A stretch of 64,000 nucleotides of DNA from Bacillota bacterium (GTDB lineage: Bacteria; Bacillota; Clostridia; Peptostreptococcales; Anaerovoracaceae): the NCBI GenBank assembly GCA_017437745.1, contig JAFRYI010000018.1:35560-99559 (forward strand). The letters run 5' to 3'. Position 1 is the first letter of the stretch. Every line of letters begins with the position of its first letter. The notes beneath the pieces are model-generated. The model was not told where the DNA came from. It ran no database searches and saw only the letters and a program-made list of their open reading frames with translations. Position numbers and translations under genes: made by a program. This document shows, piece by piece, positions 58,684-64,000 of the stretch.

Positions 58684-59478
58684 ATGGCAGACCTTATGAC
58701 TCTTGCGGGCAGAGAATCTGGGAGCATCCGTAAAGAGATCGAAGAACTGGAGCATTTTATCGCGGCTGCTCCTGACGGCTATCTGAAGTGCTGCAAGCGC
58801 GGGCCGTACCGGTATTACTACATTGTTAAAACGGAGGACGGGAGGCGGCGATCCGAATATATCCCGGTAGAGCAGATCCGGATCGCGGAGACTATGGCAA
58901 TGCGCGACTATTGCATTCGTAAGCGTGGTATCCTGGCACAGTATCTGGAGTGTTTGGAGCGTCTTGCGGATGGACGCTTCGGTTCTGCGGATATAACGGC
59001 AGCTAAAGCCATGAATCCGGATCATTTTGCGTTGATAAAAGAAAAACTGTTTCCGGCGGAGGACGAGCTGAAATCGTGGCGGGAGGCACCTTATGACAGA
59101 AACTGCAGGCATCCTGAGACTTTGGTCCAGCCGACCCTCTGCGGGATAATGGTCCGTTCCAAATCCGAATCGATCATCGCGGATCAGTTGTTCAGCCGCG
59201 GCATACCTTTTCGCTACGAGGCTCAGATGTTTATAGAAGGGCGGGAGTTTTACCCGGACTTGCTTATTATGCGCCCCAAGGACCGACATCTGCTGATTTG
59301 GGAGCATTTCGGGCTTATGAGCAGCGAGACATACAGGTCGAACACCTTTAGGAAACTGGCCTTGTATTTCGAGGCTGGGTACGAGCTGGGAAAGGATCTG
59401 ATAACAACCTTTGAGTGGGAGGACTCCCCGCTGGATCCATCGTACGTCTCGATGCTGATAGACCACTACTTCGGATAG
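58684..59478 (+). CDS. PD-(D/E)XK-like nuclease-fold protein
   Basis: 264 residues. The N-terminal half is helical with a YLKCCKRGPYRYYYI segment. The C-terminal half has the nuclease pattern RSKSESIIADQLFSRGIPFR (Glu), EGREFYPDLLIM (Asp) and LLIWEHFGLM (Glu/His), as in a widespread family of short restriction-like nucleases in Firmicutes. Its translation start is enclosed in a hairpin. No methyltransferase partner nearby. Confidence 0.78.
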   Translation: MADLMTLAGRESGSIRKEIEELEHFIAAAPDGYLKCCKRGPYRYYYIVKTEDGRRRSEYIPVEQIRIAETMAMRDYCIRKRGILAQYLECLERLADGRFGSADITAAKAMNPDHFALIKEKLFPAEDELKSWREAPYDRNCRHPETLVQPTLCGIMVRSKSESIIADQLFSRGIPFRYEAQMFIEGREFYPDLLIMRPKDRHLLIWEHFGLMSSETYRSNTFRKLALYFEAGYELGKDLITTFEWEDSPLDPSYVSMLIDHYFG

Positions 59479-59530
59479 TGGCGCGCGGATGGTTGTTCGT
59501 TCCGAAAACACGAGACACATTAAAGATTTG

Positions 59531-59788
59531 TGTTCGTTTTTAGTGGTTGTTGGGTGTAAATGCTCCCAAAAGCCCATCTTTTACAAATTGGGTGCATCGG
59601 AATATGGCCATTGGAAGGACGGCGTGTGCGATCTTGCCGCTTGAGTGCACCCCAAAACGCATTTTGCGGTTAATTGGGATGATTTTTGAACAGCTATTTA
59701 CGCAAAAAGCATTAGTTTGGGCTTTGTGTTCATTTTTGAATCGGATTCTCGTGCACCCGCTTATATGATTTATGATGTTTTGGGATGA
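59531..59788 (+). repeat. Intergenic heptamer element, copy C
   Basis: Fills most of a 500-bp gap without genes. Half-sites: TGTTCGT (59531), TGCTCCC (59561), GGGTGCA (59590), TGCACCC (59646), GGGATGA (59676), TGTTCAT (59727), TGCACCC (59752), GGGATGA (59782). Start-to-start distances are 30, 29, 56, 30, 51, 25 and 30. The last three sites and their flanks match copy B most closely, including GATGTTTTGGGAT at the end. Confidence 0.75.
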
Positions 59789-59978
59789 AAATGCGGGAGT
59801 GTCGGCTGATTGCAGGACTTGATCTACCGCTTTTTTCAGCGACCATTGGAAATGTGCTCGCTTAGGTGTTCTTTTGACTGGCCGTTTAAGCGCAACCCGG
59901 TTTTATTACGGAGTTTATAGACACATATCTCCAATAATGGTATATTTGCATCAAAAGAGATGTTGAAGGAGGTCCGCA

Positions 59979-60551
59979 ATGCTTACATTGCAACGCGCTA
60001 AGGAACTTAACGATACGATGGTAACGGAGGAGCATCTGATCCTCCACGCTCTTAACGTCTGCTATGCCATGGGCGCAATGGCGAAGCACTTTGGCGAGGA
60101 TCCGGAGCACTGGCAGGCCGTGGGAATGCTGCACGATTACGATTATCAGCAGTTCCCGGACGAGCACCTTAAGCATACGGAAAAGCCGCTGCTGGACGCC
60201 GGAGTGGACCCTGCGGACGTGCGCGCGATACTTTCGCACGGCTGGGGCATCTGCACGGACGTGGAGCCCGTCACCAACATGGAAAAGAGCCTGTTTACGG
60301 TAGACGAACTGACCGGAATAATCCAGGCCTGCGCCCGCATGAGACCTGCCGGGATCACAGACTTGGAGGTCAAGAGCTTCATGAAGAAGTTTAAGGACAA
60401 GCGTTTTGCCGCAAAGTGCGACCGCGAGCTGATCCAGAAGGGCTGCGAGCTGCTTGGCATGGAGGTCCGCGACGTTGCGGAGATCTGCATCGCCGGTATG
60501 AAGGAGCACGCCGAAGAACTGGGACTGACAGGGACCGGAGCAGCTGAATAA
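59979..60551 (+). CDS. HD-domain hydrolase
   Basis: 190 residues with GAAGGAGG SD. The HD motif is in VGMLHDYDYQQFP, an upstream His is in HALNVCYAMG, and a further His in ILSHGWGIC. Single-domain HD proteins are usually metal-dependent phosphohydrolases. First gene of a run with the next two (16-bp gap, then an ATGA overlap). Confidence 0.85.
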   Translation: MLTLQRAKELNDTMVTEEHLILHALNVCYAMGAMAKHFGEDPEHWQAVGMLHDYDYQQFPDEHLKHTEKPLLDAGVDPADVRAILSHGWGICTDVEPVTNMEKSLFTVDELTGIIQACARMRPAGITDLEVKSFMKKFKDKRFAAKCDRELIQKGCELLGMEVRDVAEICIAGMKEHAEELGLTGTGAAE

Positions 60552-60567
60552 GGTCGGATACTGCAGA

Positions 60568-60744
60568 ATGGAAGAGAAACGCAGCGAAAAACAGCTCCTC
60601 TTCGAGCGCCAGAAGCAGCTCCTGGATACATTCCTGGAGCACGGCGCCATCTCCAAGGCCCAGTACAACAAGAGTCTGGGAGATCTGAAAGAGAAGATGG
60701 GGATAGAGGATAATGCGCCTGGTCAGCGCGGAGGCTGCGAATGA
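60568..60744 (+). CDS. Small helical protein between HD hydrolase and phosphatase
   Basis: 58 residues: EEKRSEKQLLFERQKQLLDT and FLEHGAISKAQYNKSLGDL, a short helical pattern resembling SHOCT-like tails. It starts 16 bp after the HD gene and overlaps the phosphatase by 4 bp (ATGA), which supports it as a real coupled gene. Confidence 0.72.
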   Translation: MEEKRSEKQLLFERQKQLLDTFLEHGAISKAQYNKSLGDLKEKMGIEDNAPGQRGGCE

Positions 60745-61223
60745 TCAGGATACTTTTCATATGCCACGGTAACATCTGCCGCAGTCCGATGGCGGAGTTC
60801 GTAATGAAGGACCTTGCGGAAAAGGCGGGCGTCGCGGATCGTTTCGGGATCGCTTCGGCGGCCACCAGCCGCGAGGAGATCCAGAGGGACGCGCGTACCG
60901 GCAGGGACGTCGGGAGTCCGGTCTATCCGCCCGCTAAAAAGAAACTGGCGGAACACGGAATAGACTGCGGGGGCAAGACCGCCAGGCAGCTAACGAAAGC
61001 GGACTACGATTACTACGATCTGTTGGTCTGCATGGACCAGTGGAACGTTCGCAACGCGCTGCGCATACTGGGCAGCGACCCGGACGGAAAGCTTAAAAAC
61101 CTGCTGGACTTCGCGGGACGTCCCGGCGATGAGGTGGCGGATCCCTGGTATACCGGTGACTTCGAGGCCACATGGGAGGACGTGCTTGCGGGGTGCAGGG
61201 GACTGCTGGAAGCGGTCAAATAG
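60741..61223 (+). CDS. Low-molecular-weight protein-tyrosine phosphatase
   Basis: 160 residues. The P-loop ICHGNICRSPMAE (CX5R-S) lies at the N-terminus and the general acid in VADPWYTGDF near the end. Full family length. Coupled to the 58-residue protein upstream. Such phosphatases often regulate capsule or stress kinases. Confidence 0.94.
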   Translation: MIRILFICHGNICRSPMAEFVMKDLAEKAGVADRFGIASAATSREEIQRDARTGRDVGSPVYPPAKKKLAEHGIDCGGKTARQLTKADYDYYDLLVCMDQWNVRNALRILGSDPDGKLKNLLDFAGRPGDEVADPWYTGDFEATWEDVLAGCRGLLEAVK

Positions 61224-61323
61224 AGACAGGATCGGAGATAACGTCCAAAGGCATTACGCTGGAGGAATACCTGAACAGGCTGCCGGAGGGAGATGTAGCT
61301 CCGCCGCCGGAGAAATAGGATAG

Positions 61324-61770
61324 ATGACTGTCGCGGAATTTACGGGACAACTTAAGAAGAGGATAAGCCCGGAAGAGGCCGCGCTGCTGCGGAAAGGGAC
61401 CGACGGGCTGTGCGTAAGCGCGTTCAACAGGGACGTGTGCTTAAGGCTGCTGGACGCTGAAATTTCAATGTCCGGTGAGTCCGGCACTAAAAATTCGACA
61501 GGCCGTGACGCAGTGGATCCTGACGATGCCGCAAGGCTCGAGGCCGACCTTGCGTCCTACCTTAACGAATACATGGCGGACAGGCCGGGAGGTCACAAGT
61601 GGATAATCCTGGCGTGCCTGTACCTGACCTTCGCGGAGCGTCTGCCCATGCATCCGCAGTCCGCAGCTAAATGGATAGAAAAGGACGGCCGGTTCTACTG
61701 CCGTTACATGGAGGAAGACAGCGTCACCTGCAGATACTGCATGTGCGAAAAACTTAAAGACGAGATCTGA
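61324..61770 (+). CDS. UPF0305/DUF2115-like protein
   Basis: 148 residues. GGHKWIILACLYLTFAERLPMHPQSA and a cysteine cluster CRYCMC near the end resemble the DUF2115 family, known mainly from archaea and some Firmicutes. Function unknown. The SD is weak (AGGATAG). Confidence 0.6.
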   Translation: MTVAEFTGQLKKRISPEEAALLRKGTDGLCVSAFNRDVCLRLLDAEISMSGESGTKNSTGRDAVDPDDAARLEADLASYLNEYMADRPGGHKWIILACLYLTFAERLPMHPQSAAKWIEKDGRFYCRYMEEDSVTCRYCMCEKLKDEI

Positions 61771-61800
61771 TCCCGCAAAACATGCGGAAGGAGGAACGCG

Positions 61801-62280
61801 ATGTCCGAACTTAGATTCAAATACGTAAGGATACACGGCAAGGAACTTGCAAAGAACACCATGTTCGGCAAGGGCATATTCAGCATGTGCTGGCAGCTTA
61901 TCCGGGACGACGTGATGGAGCAGGAGGACGCGGACCTTTTCAAGGAGATCGACGACTGGTTCTCCACGCATCTGCCGTGGCCGCCGCAGTGCCGCAACCA
62001 GGAGCCCGTGGTCTGCTGGTTCAAGACTGAAAACTCCGACGAGATGCTTAAGATGATACGCCCGGCCCTGTGGCTGCTGGAGCGCTACAACCATCCGTAC
62101 TATCTGGTGTACACTAACTCACCCGGAGAGATAGTCTACGAGGACCAGTACCAGATCGCGGCGCGCGCTGACGGAGTGCTGCAGATAGATGAGCTGCAGG
62201 ATTCCTGGTCGCCGGACGAGGTGGACGAGAACGGACTTGCCGTGAAACACGACGCGGACGGGAAGTCCGCTGCTAAATAA
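61801..62280 (+). CDS. Hypothetical protein, 159 residues
   Basis: Strong SD (GAAGGAGG). Soluble mixed alpha/beta composition with DDWFSTHLPWPPQCRNQEPV and RPALWLLERYNHPYYLV. No family recognised. Follows the DUF2115-like gene by 30 bp and is probably co-transcribed with it. Confidence 0.68.
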   Translation: MSELRFKYVRIHGKELAKNTMFGKGIFSMCWQLIRDDVMEQEDADLFKEIDDWFSTHLPWPPQCRNQEPVVCWFKTENSDEMLKMIRPALWLLERYNHPYYLVYTNSPGEIVYEDQYQIAARADGVLQIDELQDSWSPDEVDENGLAVKHDADGKSAAK

Positions 62281-62298
62281 AATATCGCATATCACAAA

Positions 62299-62330
62299 CC
62301 CTGTACATACATTTGTACAGGGCCTGTTAT
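62299..62330 (+). terminator. Terminator-like hairpin
   Basis: Stem CCCTGTACA/TGTACAGGG, loop TACATT, then CCTGTTAT; the T-run is weak. Confidence 0.55.
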
Positions 62331-62412
62331 ATCCTTAAAGTGTAAGAGGGGCCGCGGGGCAGATCAACCGCACGATCGCCGCGGAACCTCAAAGCATGGA
62401 GGATATGACATT

Positions 62413-62595
62413 ATGGTTACAGTATATATATCGTTCGCAGTCGGACTCGTGTGCCTGGTGGCAGGATTCTTCCTGGGCCGCCGCAACGCAACGTACATAC
62501 TCGCCAAGGCGATGGCTCTGGTGGACGATTCGGAGCGTGTGATCGAGGAGCTCAGCAAGCTTGTCGAAGAATACGAGGCGGAAGACGAGGAGTGA
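62413..62595 (+). CDS. Small single-span membrane protein
   Basis: 60 residues with GGAGG SD. An N-terminal hydrophobic helix (YISFAVGLVCLVAGFFLG) and an acidic helical tail (VIEELSKLVEEYEAEDEE). Two more small membrane proteins follow. Confidence 0.68.
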   Translation: MVTVYISFAVGLVCLVAGFFLGRRNATYILAKAMALVDDSERVIEELSKLVEEYEAEDEE

Positions 62596-62597
62596 CC

Positions 62598-62813
62598 ATG
62601 GCGGAAGGTATATTAGTATTTATCGCGTTGGTGGCTGTGATGAAACTGTTTTCGATGAAAAACAACAGAAAAGATCCCGAAGAGGAGAGAAGATGGCGCG
62701 AAGAGCGCGCTAAGCAGACCTTTCTGGATTATCCGGAAGAAGGCTACGGCCTGGACGACGATCCTGTCCTGGACGAGCTGATGTTTCTGGACATAATGGA
62801 AGGCGACGATTAG
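62598..62813 (+). CDS. Small membrane protein with acidic tail
   Basis: 71 residues starting at ATG 62598, 2 bp after the previous stop with GAGGAG SD. One N-terminal helix (GILVFIALVAVMKLF), then a highly charged stretch (KDPEEERRWREERAK) and an acidic end. Confidence 0.65.
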   Translation: MAEGILVFIALVAVMKLFSMKNNRKDPEEERRWREERAKQTFLDYPEEGYGLDDDPVLDELMFLDIMEGDD

Positions 62814-62856
62814 GACGAGCGCGACCGGTAAGACCGGTGGAGGATGATATGCTATT

Positions 62857-62949
62857 ATGAACAATGCATACGCAGTTTTATTATTCATATTAGGCATACT
62901 GCTGCTGTGCATGTGCGTGGCGTTCAACGTGTTCCAGTTCGTCCTTTGA
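62857..62949 (+). CDS. 30-residue membrane microprotein
   Basis: ATG 62857 to TGA 62949; SD GGTGGAGGAT lies 11-19 bp upstream. Almost all residues form one hydrophobic helix (AYAVLLFILGILLLCMCVAF). It follows two other small membrane proteins in the same direction. Short length limits certainty. Confidence 0.45.
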   Translation: MNNAYAVLLFILGILLLCMCVAFNVFQFVL

Positions 62950-63025
62950 TTAAAGCATTAATGCGGAACAGATGCCTTTTGATGGCAGGAATGTTGTATA
63001 ATAAACGGTAAGGGAGGTCATTGCC

Positions 63026-63712
63026 ATGGCAGAGATCATAAAGATAAACGACAACAGCTGGCGCATAGAGGACGGTTTCGTGCGCATGTTCCTGCTGGAG
63101 GGCAGCGATACAGCGCTGCTGGTGGACACCGGAGCCACGTGCCCGGAGGCCAGGCAGATAGCGGAGAGCCTTACAAGTAAGCCGGTCGCGCTTCTCAACA
63201 CACACTCGGACCCGGACCACGTTTCCGGCAACGGCGCGTTCCGCTTCTTCATGATGCAGTACGAGGACGAGCCGTTCTATCGCGAAAAAGGCGGGCAGGG
63301 AATGATGATGCCGCTGCGCGACGGGGACGTCCTGGACCTGGGCGGCCGCCCGCTTAAAGTGATCCACATACCCGGCCACACGCCAGGCAGCGTTGCGCTT
63401 CTGGACGAGAACGCGGGCGTTCTGATCTCCGGAGATTCCGTGCAGAGCGACAACATATTCCTGTTCGGCCCGCGCAGGAACATGAAGGAATTCATTAGGA
63501 GCCTCGAGCGCCTTAATGGCCTTAAGGACAGCTTCTCCGAAGTCTGGCCCTCGCACGGCTCGTTCCCTGTAGCGCCGGATCTGATAGATAAACTCGTAGA
63601 AGGCGCGCGGCAGATAGTCGACTGCAAAGTTACAGGCACGCAGACCATCCACCGCGACACTTCCGTAATGTTCTACAAGTTTCCGTACGCAGGATTCTTC
63701 TGCGACCTTTAG
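63026..63712 (+). CDS. Metallo-beta-lactamase-fold hydrolase
   Basis: 228 residues with GGGAGGT SD. Zinc ligands: NTHSDPDHVSG (HxxxDH), HIPGHTPGS, SGDSVQSD and PSHGSF. This is the standard set of the glyoxalase II-like group. Soluble; substrate not determined. Confidence 0.92.
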   Translation: MAEIIKINDNSWRIEDGFVRMFLLEGSDTALLVDTGATCPEARQIAESLTSKPVALLNTHSDPDHVSGNGAFRFFMMQYEDEPFYREKGGQGMMMPLRDGDVLDLGGRPLKVIHIPGHTPGSVALLDENAGVLISGDSVQSDNIFLFGPRRNMKEFIRSLERLNGLKDSFSEVWPSHGSFPVAPDLIDKLVEGARQIVDCKVTGTQTIHRDTSVMFYKFPYAGFFCDL

Positions 63713-63797
63713 AGTGTCGTCTTCCGGCGGGAAGACGGGATGCCGATCGCCCGGGGGCATATGTTCTTACGCAGAAAGATCATGATGTTCCGAAACT

Positions 63798-63841
63798 AAA
63801 AACCGGTACGCAAGGTTAAGCGCACCGGTTTTGTGTTTTTT
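63798..63841. terminator. Terminator between convergent genes
   Basis: Stem AAACCGGT (63800-63807) / ACCGGTTT (63824-63831) with TGTGTTTTTT on the plus side and a T-rich end on the minus side. A second perfect hairpin (CGTCTTCC/GGAAGACG) lies at about 63718-63737 without a T-run. Confidence 0.75.
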
Positions 63842-63853
63842 CGGATAGTGTAT

Positions 63854-64000
63854 TTAGAGTTTGAATACCATTTCGCCGTACTCGGCTTTTTCCGCGGCGA
63901 TGAAATCCTTGACTGCCTGAACGCCGGGCATCGCAGCAGAGCAGGAGTGCGCCGCCACAAGCATTGCTGCCTCCGCGCTGCCGAATTCCAGAGCCTTCTC
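63854..64000 (-). CDS. PfkB-like carbohydrate kinase, C-terminal end
   Basis: The window ends inside this minus-strand gene; only the last 48 codons are visible. EFGSAEAAMLVAAHSCSAAM and AVKDFIAAEKAEYGEMVFKL resemble the C-terminal helix of PfkB-family sugar kinases, following the usual GAGD motif, which would lie outside the window. Assignment rests on this short end only. Confidence 0.5.
   Translation of the reverse strand, partial: EKALEFGSAEAAMLVAAHSCSAAMPGVQAVKDFIAAEKAEYGEMVFKL

Noticed and set aside
61172..61318. 48-codon frame ending in a Pro-rich tail between phosphatase and DUF2115-like genes
   Set aside because: The end looks protein-like, but most of it overlaps the phosphatase gene in another phase and there is no SD.

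Overview
The window looks like the chromosome of an anaerobic Gram-positive bacterium of the Clostridia type. The evidence is AGGAGG-like ribosome binding sites, many lipoproteins with LxxC lipoboxes, a sortase-type C-terminus, a glycyl radical enzyme and a complete-looking anaerobic (cobalt-early) cobalamin pathway. Most genes are GC-rich. Two stretches, about 35.7-38.6 kb and 56.2-57.9 kb, are clearly AT-rich and probably acquired. No closer taxonomic call is supported.

Layout. 1-0.9 kb: 3' end of a glycyl radical enzyme. 1.0-18.4 kb: three transcription units, each headed by a cobalamin riboswitch. The first makes a surface lipoprotein and a sortase-type wall protein. The second, on the minus strand, makes an exported lipid-anchored CbiK-like chelatase, a small lipoprotein, a complete BtuCDF-like importer with an unusual ATPase, and a cytosolic CbiK. 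The third makes CbiL, an ABC-2 exporter pair, a membrane-anchored two-domain surface protein, precorrin-2 dehydrogenase and a second importer. 18.4-32.1 kb: a consensus promoter and a short riboswitch-like leader precede cbiD-F-G-H-J-ET-A-B, cobD, cbiP and cbiC, then an MFS protein and small membrane proteins. One pair of beta-type domains recurs in surface proteins of all three riboswitch units, which suggests an envelope system for capturing a tetrapyrrole or cobalt that feeds the pathway.

32-35.5 kb: two membrane proteins and an M20 peptidase. 35.6-38.6 kb: a tRNA-Val gene whose 3' half is duplicated as a 47-bp direct repeat around a 2.9-kb AT-rich island. The island holds a zinc-ribbon/nuclease protein and a candidate structured RNA. 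38.8-44.2 kb: a PucR regulator divergent from a UroD-like methyltransferase and two MFS transporters. 44.4 kb: a type I toxin-antitoxin relic. 44.7-50 kb: nitrilase, AraC regulator, ABM monooxygenase, macrodomain plus class M sirtuin, and LarA. 50.6-63.7 kb: mixed small operons (nitroreductase, decayed BrnTA, potassium channel, tautomerase, serpin, exonuclease, nucleases, HD and phosphatase proteins, metallo-hydrolase). The right edge cuts a PfkB-like kinase.

The most unusual noncoding signal is an intergenic element present three times (about 32.3, 50.3 and 59.6 kb). Heptamers of the TGCWCCC/GGGATGA type, direct and inverted, are repeatedly spaced 30 bp start to start, while the spacer sequence itself is not conserved.
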